Shown in pieces: positions 1 through 7,715 of a stretch of DNA of 64,000 nucleotides. Position 1 is the stretch's first letter. The number at the start of each line of letters is the position of its first letter. Source of the stretch: Phenylobacterium haematophilum (GTDB lineage: Bacteria; Pseudomonadota; Alphaproteobacteria; Caulobacterales; Caulobacteraceae). The stretch lies in the NCBI RefSeq assembly GCF_014196295.1, contig NZ_JACIDK010000002.1, positions 496,001 to 560,000 of the forward strand, read 5' to 3'. The position numbers were made by a program, and so were the translations under genes. The notes beneath the pieces were generated by a model. The model had not been told where the DNA came from, did no database searches, and worked only from the letters and a program-made list of their open reading frames with translations.

Positions 1-121
1 AGGCCGGCGGCGCAGCGGGCGGACCCGCAGCCTCTTTCCCGCGCGCGTGTCGCGCAGCTGACCGGTGGAGACGGGGGCCTGTGTCCCCCTTCCGAGCCGG
101 CCGCAACTCGGAGGACTGTCC

Positions 122-880
122 ATGGGCCTGATCTCGGCTCTCTTCATCATTGCGATGGCGTTCGTCACCGCCACCCTCTCGGGGGTGTTCGGCATGGCCG
201 GAGGGCTCATTTTGATGGGCGGGCTGGCCTTCGTGCTGCCTGTCTCGGCCGCCTTCGTCACCCACGGGGCCTTGCAGCTGGTCGCCAACGGCTGGCGCGC
301 GGTGCTGCATCGCCAGCACGTGCGCTGGGACATCGTCGGCTGGTACGCCGTCGCCTCGGCCGCGGCCGGCGGCGTGGTCGCGCTGCTGGCGATCGTGCCG
401 TCCAAGCCGGTGCTCTACCTGCTGATGGGCCTGGTGCCGCTGCTGCTGTGGCTGCCGCAGCGCTGGATCAACCTCGACGCCGCCAAGCCGCGCCAGGCCT
501 TCATCTCCGGGCTGCTGGTCACCGGCCTCAATCTGACGGCCGGGGTCGCCGGGCCGCTGCTCGACATCTTCTTCGTGCGCACCAGCCTGGCGCGGCACGC
601 CATCGTCGCCACCAAGGCCGCGACCCAGGTGTTCTCGCATATCGCCAAGATGCTGGTGTACGGCGCGCCGCTGCTTCTCAGCCGTCCGCAGGACCTGCCG
701 CCATGGTGGGTGTTCGCGATCGCCGTGCCCTTGTCGATGGCGGGCACCGTGGTCGGCGGCTGGATCCTCGACCGCATCACCGATGTGGACTTCAAGCGCT
801 GGACGAAGTGGATCGTGACCGGGATCGGAGTGATCTATCTGATCCAGGCCGCTCAACTGTTCCTGCGAGGCGGCGCATGA
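122..880 (+). CDS. TSUP family (TauE/SafE) membrane transporter
   Basis: A 252-residue integral membrane protein of the TSUP (sulfite exporter TauE/SafE) family, which moves small organic or sulfur anions across the inner membrane. The N-terminus has the glycine-rich GVFGMAGGLILMGGL segment typical of the first TSUP repeat, followed by several hydrophobic helices. I chose the ATG at 122 because GGAGG lies about seven bases upstream; an in-frame GTG at 65 would add a polar extension unlike the family. The stop overlaps the next start as ATGA, so it is probably co-translated with the acetyltransferase. The substrate cannot be told from sequence. A second, divergent TSUP gene lies at 40067-40819. 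Confidence 0.88.
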   Translation: MGLISALFIIAMAFVTATLSGVFGMAGGLILMGGLAFVLPVSAAFVTHGALQLVANGWRAVLHRQHVRWDIVGWYAVASAAAGGVVALLAIVPSKPVLYLLMGLVPLLLWLPQRWINLDAAKPRQAFISGLLVTGLNLTAGVAGPLLDIFFVRTSLARHAIVATKAATQVFSHIAKMLVYGAPLLLSRPQDLPPWWVFAIAVPLSMAGTVVGGWILDRITDVDFKRWTKWIVTGIGVIYLIQAAQLFLRGGA

Positions 881-1470
881 AGATCGAACCCAAGATGCTG
901 GAAAACGCCTTCTTGCGGCTGGAGCCGATCGGCGACCAGCATCGCGAAGGCCTGCGCGCGGCCTGCAACGCCGACCAGGACATCTGGACCAACCTCTATC
1001 CATTCTCCTGGGCGAACGAACACTTCGACCCGACCTGGGCCAAGCTGATCGGCGACCAGGCGCAGGGACACACTCATCCCTACGCGGTGGTGGCCCGCGG
1101 CGAGGTGGTCGGCCTGACGACCTTCTATGCGATCGACGCGGCCAATGCCGTGCTCGAGGTCGGCGGCACCTACTACCGGCCCGACGTGCGCGGCGGGGCG
1201 GTCAATCCGGCCGCCAAGCGGCTGATGATGGGCCATGCCTTCGACAGCGGCGCGCGGCGGGTGGTCTACCGGGTCGACGCTACGAACGCCCGCTCGCGCG
1301 CTGCGGTGCTGAAGCTGGGTGCGGTGCAGGAAGGGATCCTTCGCCAGGACCGGGTGACCTGGACCGGCCGCATCCGCGACACGGTCATCTTCTCGATCCT
1401 GGCGCAGGAGTGGCCGGCCGTCCGCCAAGCGCTCGACGAACGGCTGGCCGGTCTGGCGGTCGGCGCCTAG
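877..1470 (+). CDS. GNAT family N-acetyltransferase (RimJ/RimL-like)
   Basis: A 197-residue protein of the GNAT acetyltransferase fold, which transfers an acetyl group from acetyl-CoA to an amine. It opens with the RimJ/RimL-style ENAFLRLEPI strand and carries the late motif DATNARSRAAVLKLGAV, the usual CoA-side helix with Asn-x-Arg-Ser. The ATG at 877 overlaps the transporter stop by four bases (ATGA). The 3' end interlocks with the convergent SDR gene through a shared CTAG at 1467-1470. The acceptor could be a protein N-terminus, an amino acid or a small molecule; the sequence does not decide this. Confidence 0.85.
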   Translation: MKIEPKMLENAFLRLEPIGDQHREGLRAACNADQDIWTNLYPFSWANEHFDPTWAKLIGDQAQGHTHPYAVVARGEVVGLTTFYAIDAANAVLEVGGTYYRPDVRGGAVNPAAKRLMMGHAFDSGARRVVYRVDATNARSRAAVLKLGAVQEGILRQDRVTWTGRIRDTVIFSILAQEWPAVRQALDERLAGLAVGA

Positions 1471-2342
1471 GCGCTGGCCGCATTCTTTTCCTGAGCGGCC
1501 GGGAAGAACACTTCCGACGCGTGCTCGGCGACCTCTTGGGCGGTGTAGGGCCGGCCCGGTGTGAAGCCGTCGGTCTGCATCATCTTGATCTCGCGCACCC
1601 CCCGGGACGAAACGCCCAGCACCTTGCCGGTGTGGTCGGCGGCGAGATCGGAGGCCATGTAAAGCACGCCCGGCGCGATGTTCTCCGGCAGGGCCATCGG
1701 ATCGGGCTCCTTGTCGCGGAAGCCCGGCAGGTCCGAGGTCATGCGGGTGAACGCGCCAGGGGCCAGGCCCATGACCCGGATGCCGTACTTGCGCCCTTCG
1801 ATCGAGAGCACGCGCATGAAGCCGTAGATGCCGGCCTTGGCCGCGCCGTAGTTCGACTGGCCGAAGTTGCCGTACAGGCCCGAGGTCGACGAGGTCATGA
1901 TGATGACGCCGGGCTTGCCGTTGTCCTTCATCCACTTCCACACCGGCATGGTGCAGCAGTAGGTGCCCTTCAGGTGGACCTTCACCACCAGGTCCCAGTC
2001 CTGCTCGGAGGTGTTGGCGAAGGTCTTGTCGCGCAGGATGCCCGCGTTGCAGACCAGGATGTCGACCTGACCGAAATTATCCAGGGCGGTCTTGAGGATG
2101 TTCTCGCCGCCTTCGACGGTCGAGACGTCGTCGGTGTTGGCCGCCGCCCTGCCGCCCGCGGCGATGATGTCGTCGACGACCTTCTGCGCCGCGCCCTTGT
2201 CAGAACCGGAGCCGTCGCGCGGTCCGCCCAGGTCGTTGACCACGACCGCGGCGCCTTCCTTGGCGAACAGCTTGGCGTAGGCCTCGCCCAGGCCGTTGCC
2301 CGCGCCGGTAATGATGGCGACCTTGCCGCTCAGCAATCCCAT
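1467..2342 (-). CDS. SDR family NAD(P)-dependent oxidoreductase
   Basis: A 291-residue short-chain dehydrogenase/reductase. The Rossmann motif [16 protein letters not shown] is at about residues 12-27, followed by the [11 protein letters not shown] loop seen in the dehydrogenase part of peroxisomal multifunctional enzyme type 2 and its bacterial relatives. The catalytic Tyr-x-x-x-Lys is visible as SNYGAAKAG, with an upstream SSTSG serine. This subgroup often acts on 3-hydroxyacyl-CoA or steroid-like substrates; here that is inference. AAGGGAGAA precedes the ATG at 2342 at good spacing. It diverges from the alkylsulfatase gene and converges on the GNAT gene. Confidence 0.87.
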   Translation of the reverse strand: MGLLSGKVAIITGAGNGLGEAYAKLFAKEGAAVVVNDLGGPRDGSGSDKGAAQKVVDDIIAAGGRAAANTDDVSTVEGGENILKTALDNFGQVDILVCNAGILRDKTFANTSEQDWDLVVKVHLKGTYCCTMPVWKWMKDNGKPGVIIMTSSTSGLYGNFGQSNYGAAKAGIYGFMRVLSIEGRKYGIRVMGLAPGAFTRMTSDLPGFRDKEPDPMALPENIAPGVLYMASDLAADHTGKVLGVSSRGVREIKMMQTDGFTPGRPYTAQEVAEHASEVFFPAAQEKNAASA

Positions 2343-2434
2343 GTCGTTTCTCCCTTATGATCTAACTTATGGGGTCATCTTCGGGGCGCTGTTTTGCGCT
2401 GGCAAGCCTTGACCGCCACAGGCGCTCGGCTCCA

Positions 2435-2455
2435 ATTGGCGTGCGCAATGCCAAT
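2435..2455. promoter_or_regulatory. Short inverted repeat between divergent genes
   Basis: In the 127-base gap between the SDR and the alkylsulfatase, ATTGGC (2435-2440) is repeated in inverted form as GCCAAT (2450-2455) with a nine-base spacer. It ends 14 bases before the alkylsulfatase start. It could be an operator or a small hairpin; nothing else supports it. Confidence 0.2.
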
Positions 2456-2469
2456 AGGGAGCGACCTCG

Positions 2470-4203
2470 ATGATCCGCATGCTGGCCCAAAAGGCCGCGC
2501 TGACGGCCGCGCTGGCCGCCGCCGGCGCCGCCTTCGCTCACGAGCCGGCTCCGCGGGTCGCACCTTCGCTCGCCGCCCACACCGCCGAGTTTTCCCCGCC
2601 CAAGGTCTATGAGCCGGCTCCGGGGATCTTCTCGGCGGTGGGCTACGGCATCGCCAATTCGATCATGGTGGTCGGCAAGACCGGGGTGGTGATCATCGAC
2701 ACCACCGACAGCCTGGACGAGGCCAAGAAGGTCTGGGAGCAGTTTGCCCCGCACGCTGGCGGCAAGCCGATCGTCGGGGTGATCTACACCCACAATCACA
2801 ACGACCACATCAACGGCGCCCGCGGCTTCCCGGTGGCGGACGGCGCCAGGATCATCGCCCACGACACCCTGCTGCGCGAGGCGGCCAAGTGGAACGGCGT
2901 CGCCGCTCCGGCCATCGCCGCGCGGGCCGCGCGCATGTACGGGGTGTTCCTGCCCAAGGGGACGCCCGACGGGTTTGTCAGCGTCGGGATCGGGCCCTAC
3001 CTCTCGGCCTTCAGCGGCGGCGGGGCGGGCGGCTTCATCCCGCCCAATACGGTGTTCGCCGACAAGCTCGAGATCACCCTGGGCGGCGAGCGGTTCGTGC
3101 TGGCGCACGCGCCGGGCGAAACCGAGGACCAGATCCTGGTCTGGATGCCGGATCGCAAGGTGCTGTTCCCCGGCGACAACATCTACAAGGCCTTCCCCAA
3201 CCTCTACACGATCCGCGGGACCAGCTACCGCGACCCGGTTCAGTGGGCGGACTCCATCGACCGAATGCGCGAGCTGAAGCCGGACGTGCTGGTCCCCTCG
3301 CACACCCGTCCGATCGTCGGGGCGCAGGCCATCGCCACCGAGCTCACCAACTATCGCGACGCCATCCGCTTCACCCATGACCAGACCGTGCGCTGGATGA
3401 ACCAGGGCCTGACCCCGGACGAGATCGTCGAGAAGGTGAAGCTGCCGGCCCATCTGGCGGACGACCCATACCTCTTCGAGCACTACGGCACGGTCGAGTG
3501 GTCGGTGCGCTCCATCTTCGCCGGCTACATGGGCTGGTTCGGCGGCGACCCGGCCAGCCTGTCGTTCGATGCGCCGGACGTGCGCGCGAGGGAAGTCGTC
3601 GACCTGGCCGGCGGCGCCGCACCGGCGCTGGCTGCGGCGCAGAAGGCCTTCGACGAGGGGCGCTGGAAGTGGACGGCCGAACTGACCGGCTATGTCGGCC
3701 GCGCCGATGCGGGCCTGAAGCCGCAGGCCGACGCCCTGCAGGCCAAGGCGTTCCGCCAGCTCGGCTACGACAGCGTCTCGCCCAATGGGCGCAACTACTA
3801 CCTGGAGCGCGCCGCCGAGCTCGAGAAGAAGGCGCCCGGCTGGTCCCAGATCATCAGCGCCCGCCAGAGCGGCTCGCAGGCTGCAGGGTTGCCGGCCGCC
3901 GCGGTGGTGGCGACCTTCCCGGTGCGGCTGAACGCGGAGAAGGCGGCGAACGCCCAGGCGGCCATGGGGCTGAAGCTGGCCGGCGACGGCGACTGGACGA
4001 TCCGCGTGCGCCGCGGCGTCGCCGAGACCCCGACCGGCGTCGCCGCCGACGTCCCGCTGGTGGTCGCCGCGACCAAGGCCGATTGGGTCGGGGCGCTGGC
4101 CTCGTCCAGCGCGATGCAGGCGGCGCTGGCCTCCGGCAAGGTCAAGATCGAGAAGGGCGACCCGACGGCGCTCGCCAGCTTCCTCGACCTGTTTAGGGGG
4201 TGA
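2470..4203 (+). CDS. Secreted MBL-fold alkyl/aryl sulfatase (SdsA1-like)
   Basis: A 577-residue metallo-beta-lactamase-fold hydrolase of the SdsA1/BDS1 alkylsulfatase group, which cleaves long-chain alkyl sulfate esters with two zinc ions. Residues 1-23 form a signal peptide ending AAFAHE, so it should act in the periplasm or outside. The metal motif THNHNDH is at residues 107-113 (family form THxHxDH), then APGETEDQ and PSHTRP supply later ligands. The middle part (about 260-400) matches the alkylsulfatase dimerisation domain and the last about 110 residues resemble the SCP2-like C-terminal domain. It is shorter than SdsA1 (about 650 residues). A second ATG nine bases downstream is possible. 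Confidence 0.85.
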   Translation: MIRMLAQKAALTAALAAAGAAFAHEPAPRVAPSLAAHTAEFSPPKVYEPAPGIFSAVGYGIANSIMVVGKTGVVIIDTTDSLDEAKKVWEQFAPHAGGKPIVGVIYTHNHNDHINGARGFPVADGARIIAHDTLLREAAKWNGVAAPAIAARAARMYGVFLPKGTPDGFVSVGIGPYLSAFSGGGAGGFIPPNTVFADKLEITLGGERFVLAHAPGETEDQILVWMPDRKVLFPGDNIYKAFPNLYTIRGTSYRDPVQWADSIDRMRELKPDVLVPSHTRPIVGAQAIATELTNYRDAIRFTHDQTVRWMNQGLTPDEIVEKVKLPAHLADDPYLFEHYGTVEWSVRSIFAGYMGWFGGDPASLSFDAPDVRAREVVDLAGGAAPALAAAQKAFDEGRWKWTAELTGYVGRADAGLKPQADALQAKAFRQLGYDSVSPNGRNYYLERAAELEKKAPGWSQIISARQSGSQAAGLPAAAVVATFPVRLNAEKAANAQAAMGLKLAGDGDWTIRVRRGVAETPTGVAADVPLVVAATKADWVGALASSSAMQAALASGKVKIEKGDPTALASFLDLFRG

Positions 4204-4298
4204 TCTTCCACCCGCCTAGCGCCTGGACCTCGTCAGCCGGGGGACCTGAGCGGCGCCGGCGATCCGCAGCGCGGCGGCCAGGATCGGCGTGCGCATGC

Positions 4299-4745
4299 TC
4301 AGCCCTTCTTCTTGCGCCGCGCCCGGAAAAAGTCGCGCAACAGCTCAGCGCTTTCTTCGGCCAGCACTCCGCCGGTGACCTGCGGGCGCCAGTGGCAGGT
4401 CGGTTGTTCGAAGAACCTCGGTCCGTGCACGACGGCGCCGCCCTTGGGATCTTCGGCCCCGAACACGACGCGGCCGATGCGCGCATGGCTGATTGCGCCC
4501 GCGCACATCGCACAGGGTTCCAGCGTGACGACCAGGGTAAGATCGGTCAGCCGGTAGTTCCCGAGCTTCGCGGCGGCTTGCCTTAATGCGACGATCTCGG
4601 CATGAGCGGTCGGATCGTGCGCGCCTATCGGGCCGTTGGCCCCGATGGCGACGATCTCGTCGGTCCTCGGATCGACGACGACGGCGCCTACGGGAGTTTC
4701 TCCGCGTGACGCAGCGTCTTGCGCCGCCGCGAGCGCGATGCGCAT
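4299..4745 (-). CDS. tadA: tRNA-specific adenosine deaminase
   Basis: A 148-residue zinc deaminase that converts adenosine 34 of tRNA-Arg(ACG) to inosine, an essential decoding step. The zinc and catalytic signature is complete: HAE at residues 48-50 and PCAMC with cysteines 78 and 81. Length and the MRIALAAAQDAA opening fit bacterial TadA. The ATG at 4745 is the first plausible start; no strong ribosome site precedes it. The gene diverges from rluB with only about 6-12 bases between the two start codons, so each promoter must lie inside the other gene or the messages are nearly leaderless. The C-terminus ends in a basic RRKKKG run. Confidence 0.95.
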   Translation of the reverse strand: MRIALAAAQDAASRGETPVGAVVVDPRTDEIVAIGANGPIGAHDPTAHAEIVALRQAAAKLGNYRLTDLTLVVTLEPCAMCAGAISHARIGRVVFGAEDPKGGAVVHGPRFFEQPTCHWRPQVTGGVLAEESAELLRDFFRARRKKKG

Positions 4746-4757
4746 GGTGCGATGATC

Positions 4758-6518
4758 ATGATCCACGACCCCCAACGAAACGACGAGACGCCCTCCGGTC
4801 AAGGTGAGCGCGTCGCAAAGGCGCTGGCTCGGGCAGGCGTAGCCTCCCGGCGAGACGTCGAAAAACTCATTGAAGAGGGCCGAGTGGCCCTGAACGGCGA
4901 GGTGCTGACCAGCCCGGCGGTGAACGTCCGGCCTGACGATATTCTCACGGTCGACGGCGAGGTCGTCGACGCGGCCGAGCCGACGCGGCTGTTCCGCTAT
5001 CACAAGCCGATCGACCTTCTGACCACGCACAAGGACCCGCAGGGCCGCCCGACGGTGTTCGACGCGCTGCCGCCGGGCCTGCCGCGCCTGATCTCCATCG
5101 GCCGCCTCGACATCAACTCCGAAGGCCTGCTGCTGCTCACCAACGACGGCGAACTGGCCCGGGCGTTGGAGCAGCCGTCCAGCGGCGTCGTGCGGGTCTA
5201 TCGGGTGCGCGCCCGCGGGCGGGTGACCCAGGCCGATCTCGACAAGCTGCAGGATGGCGTCACCGTAGACGGCGTCCGCTACGGCCCGCTGGAAGCCAAG
5301 ATCGACAAGGCGAAGGACGGCCCGAGCGGCGCCAACATCTGGATCACCGTCACCATCGCCGAAGGCAAGAACCGCGAAGTCCGGAAGGTGCTGAAGTCGG
5401 TCGGCCTGGAGGTCGGGCGGCTGATCCGCATGTCCTATGGCACGTTCGCGCTCGGCTCGCTGCCGATCGGCCAGATCGAGGAAGTCGGCCCGCGGGTGAT
5501 CCGCGAGCAGCTGGTCGAATACATCTCGCCAGAGAATCTGCCGACCGGCGACCGTCCGTCGTTCAAGGCCCCGAAGGCCCCGCCCGGCGCCCATGCTGTG
5601 CATGATGGCACAGGCCGTCGGGGCTCGTCGGCCCGTCCCGCGGCGGAGCCGAAGCCCAAGCCGACCTACAAGGAAGGCTGGGCCCGGCCCAAGGTCGAGA
5701 TCAAGGCCGGCGCGGTCAAACGACGCCGCGCGCCGCGTCCCGAAGACGAGGCCGCGCCCGCCGTGCCGCTCGCGCCGCGCCGCCGTTCGGCCCGCATTCC
5801 CGGCGACACCCCGGGCGGCATTCGCAGCTATGCCCCCGGCGACCCGCTGGCCCCGCCGCGTCCGCCTCGGCCGGGCGGCCCGAAGCGCAAGCCCGGCGGT
5901 CGCGACGACGGCCCGCGCAAGGGCGCGACCCTGATCGAGCGCGGTCCGCGCTCCAACGACGGCAAGCCGGCCAGGCCGCGCGGCTTCGGCCCGCGTCCGG
6001 AGGGCCGTTCGGACGATCGTCCCCGTGGCGACTGGGCGGGGCCCGCCCGCGGTCCGCGCCGTGAGGGCGACGCGCCGCGCGGCGAAGGCCGTCCCGAGCG
6101 CGGCCCGCGTCCCGACCGTGGCCCGCGCGGCCCGCGGCCGGACGGTGACGCGCCCCGCGGCGAGGAGCGCGCCGAGCGCTTCGACGGCCCGCGCGGTCCG
6201 CGCCCGTCGGGCCCGCGTCCGGGCGGCAAGCCAGGTTTCGGCGGCCCGCGCTCGGGACCTCGTCCCGGAGGTCCGCGCAGCGATGCGCCGCGCGGTGAAG
6301 GACGTCCCGAACGCGCCGACGGCCCGCGTGGGCCGCGGCCAGGCGGCAAGCCGGGCTTCGGCGGTCCGCGGTCCGGGCCCCGCTCCGACGGCCCGCGCGG
6401 CGATGGCCCGCGTTCCGATCGTCCGCGGTCGGGCCCTGGCGGCAAGCCGAGCGGCCCGCGTCCTGGTCCCAAGGGGCCGCGGCCCGGCGGTCCGCGCGGT
6501 CCTAAGCGGGACGGCTGA
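4758..6518 (+). CDS. rluB: 23S rRNA pseudouridine synthase B with a very long Arg/Gly/Pro tail
   Basis: The first 255 or so residues form a complete RsuA/RluB-type pseudouridine synthase: an S4 RNA-binding domain (about 18-75, ARAGVASRRDVEKLIEEG) and the catalytic domain with GRLDINSEGLLLLTNDG, where Asp118 is the expected nucleophile. It isomerises a uridine in 23S rRNA helix 89 (position 2605 in E. coli). The remaining about 330 residues are disordered, basic and made mostly of Gly, Pro, Arg, Asp and Ser, with near-repeats of GGKPGFGGPRSGPR. Such tails occur in alphaproteobacterial RluB, but this one is longer than the enzyme itself. Starts at 4752 and 4758 are both possible. The stop overlaps rsmD (TGATG). 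Confidence 0.9.
   Translation: MIHDPQRNDETPSGQGERVAKALARAGVASRRDVEKLIEEGRVALNGEVLTSPAVNVRPDDILTVDGEVVDAAEPTRLFRYHKPIDLLTTHKDPQGRPTVFDALPPGLPRLISIGRLDINSEGLLLLTNDGELARALEQPSSGVVRVYRVRARGRVTQADLDKLQDGVTVDGVRYGPLEAKIDKAKDGPSGANIWITVTIAEGKNREVRKVLKSVGLEVGRLIRMSYGTFALGSLPIGQIEEVGPRVIREQLVEYISPENLPTGDRPSFKAPKAPPGAHAVHDGTGRRGSSARPAAEPKPKPTYKEGWARPKVEIKAGAVKRRRAPRPEDEAAPAVPLAPRRRSARIPGDTPGGIRSYAPGDPLAPPRPPRPGGPKRKPGGRDDGPRKGATLIERGPRSNDGKPARPRGFGPRPEGRSDDRPRGDWAGPARGPRREGDAPRGEGRPERGPRPDRGPRGPRPDGDAPRGEERAERFDGPRGPRPSGPRPGGKPGFGGPRSGPRPGGPRSDAPRGEGRPERADGPRGPRPGGKPGFGGPRSGPRSDGPRGDGPRSDRPRSGPGGKPSGPRPGPKGPRPGGPRGPKRDG
5860..6515 (+). repeat. Low-complexity GPR-rich coding repeat in rluB
   Basis: Within the rluB 3' half the DNA is built from irregular tandem units reading Gly-Pro-Arg-(Gly/Pro/Ser/Asp). 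The block encoding GGKPGFGGPRSGPR occurs twice (near 6220 and 6343) and short GPRGPRP units recur throughout. The antisense strand also stays open here, as expected for such GC-rich repeats. Length polymorphism between strains would be expected. Confidence 0.8.
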
Positions 6519-7087
6519 TGCGCATCGTCTCGGGAGAGTTCCGCGGCAAGGCCATCGCCACGCCGGAGGGCGATCGCACGCGTCCGACCTCCGACCGCGC
6601 GCGCCAGGCGGTGTTCAACATCCTTGAGCACGCGGCATGGTCGCCGGGCGTGCGCGACCTGCGGATCATCGACCTGTTCGCCGGTTCGGGGGCGCTGGGC
6701 TTTGAGGCGCTGTCGCGCGGCGCGGCCTTCTGCCTGTTCGTCGAGACCGACGAACTGGCCCGCGGCGCGATCCGCCAGAACGTCGACGCCATGGGCCTGT
6801 TCGGACGCACGCGGGTGCATCGCCGCGACGCCACCGACCTGGGGACGCGGCCCGGCGCGGACGGTCCGGCCTTCGATCTCGCCTTCCTCGATCCGCCCTA
6901 TGGCAAGGGCCTGGGCGAGGTGGCGCTCGCCAAGCTCGCCGCCGGCGGCTGGTTGGCCCCCGGCGCGGTGGTGATGTTCGAGCGCGGCAGCGACGAACCC
7001 GACTTCGAGGTCGAGGGCTTCGAGAAGCTGGACGCGCGCGACTACGGCGCCGCGCGCGTCCATTTCCTGAAGTTCGCCGGCGCCTAG
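6518..7087 (+). CDS. rsmD: 16S rRNA (guanine(966)-N(2))-methyltransferase
   Basis: A 189-residue methyltransferase that modifies G966 of 16S rRNA. The opening [18 protein letters not shown] is the RsmD signature, [16 protein letters not shown] is the conserved substrate-binding stretch, [18 protein letters not shown] binds S-adenosylmethionine and LDPPYGKG is the catalytic (N/D)PPY motif. It shares one base with the rluB stop, so the two rRNA modification genes form a unit. Its stop interlocks with the convergent yjhX gene through CTAG at 7084-7087. Confidence 0.95.
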   Translation: MRIVSGEFRGKAIATPEGDRTRPTSDRARQAVFNILEHAAWSPGVRDLRIIDLFAGSGALGFEALSRGAAFCLFVETDELARGAIRQNVDAMGLFGRTRVHRRDATDLGTRPGADGPAFDLAFLDPPYGKGLGEVALAKLAAGGWLAPGAVVMFERGSDEPDFEVEGFEKLDARDYGAARVHFLKFAGA

Positions 7088-7359
7088 AAGGTGCGGGCGG
7101 TGGTGCGGTTGTCGAGCTGGCTGCGCAGGCTCTTCAGTCCCTCCTTGGTGATTTGATAGGGCTGGCTGTCGCGGCTGGCGATCAGCCGCTTCTGCTTCAG
7201 GCTCTTGAAGACCGCGACGTTGCAGTCGCTGAGCACCCAGCCGTCGCGGGTGACGCAGTCGGCCGCGAGGATGTCGCCGCGATGGTCGCGTTCGAGGATG
7301 ATCCGGCCGCCTTGGGCCAGGGCGTGCAGCGTGCGTTGCTGCGCTTTTGAAACGTTCAA
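7084..7359 (-). CDS. YjhX family protein (UPF0386, putative toxin)
   Basis: A 91-residue protein that lines up along its whole length with E. coli YjhX: the N-terminus ([19 protein letters not shown]) and the later [18 protein letters not shown] and QLDNR blocks are all recognisable. YjhX is listed as a putative toxin paired with the acetyltransferase YjhQ, but the family role is poorly established. No GNAT partner lies beside it here; the nearest GNAT is 6 kb away. The family's first residue falls on a TTG codon at 7357-7359 with a weak ribosome site, which suggests low expression. The fold looks like a small winged helix. Confidence 0.8.
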   Translation of the reverse strand: MNVSKAQQRTLHALAQGGRIILERDHRGDILAADCVTRDGWVLSDCNVAVFKSLKQKRLIASRDSQPYQITKEGLKSLRSQLDNRTTARTF

Positions 7360-7715
7360 TGGAATATCCAGCGTTCAGGCATGAGGAAACGCGCCCGGGC
7401 CAGATCTCGTGAAAACGAGGGCGCGGACGTTGGGGCCTGACTGCCGATTTCAGACGAGGACGCCGGCTCGGCGGTTAGGCCCGGACCTCGAACGCAAGCT
7501 CAGACATGAAATCCTCTTCCTTGAGCCGTACTTGGCGATGATGGCGCAGCCGAGCGCGGCCGTCCAGGGCGAGGGCGGGACGTCTCTCGCATGTGACGCC
7601 CAGATGACGATTGTGTGACATTATGTATTTGATTTAACAAAGAAAGCGTCGACGGATTCACGGCTCATTAGTCGAGGATGGACTAAGCGCTGCTCGACCC
7701 GCGAGAGCTCCTTCG
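7360..7715. other. Intergenic region between yjhX and the hybrid kinase gene
   Basis: This 356-base gap separates divergent genes. The stretch 7609-7650 is markedly AT-rich (TTGTGTGACATTATG followed by TTTGATTTAACAAAG) and is the likely promoter area of the kinase gene, but I cannot fix the -35 and -10 boxes. A ten-codon minus-strand frame (MSELAFEVRA) behind a good AAGGAAGAGGA ribosome site ends near 7478; it is too short to call. Confidence 0.4.

Noticed and set aside
2..61. Possible end of an upstream gene at the left edge (stop at 59-61)
   Set aside because: Only about 19 codons are visible, the reading is Arg/Ser-rich and another frame is equally open, so no call is possible.
5828..7063. 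Minus-strand 411-codon Gly/Pro/Arg-rich frame
   Set aside because: Complement of the repetitive rluB tail; the repeat keeps the antisense frame open by composition.
7449..7478. Ten-codon minus-strand frame MSELAFEVRA with a strong ribosome site
   Set aside because: Too short to support; might be a remnant of a HicB-like small gene or a leader peptide, but nothing else backs it.
7615..7650. Possible FNR-type box in TTGATTTAACAAA
   Set aside because: Only one half-site matches; the second half lacks the ATCAA pattern.
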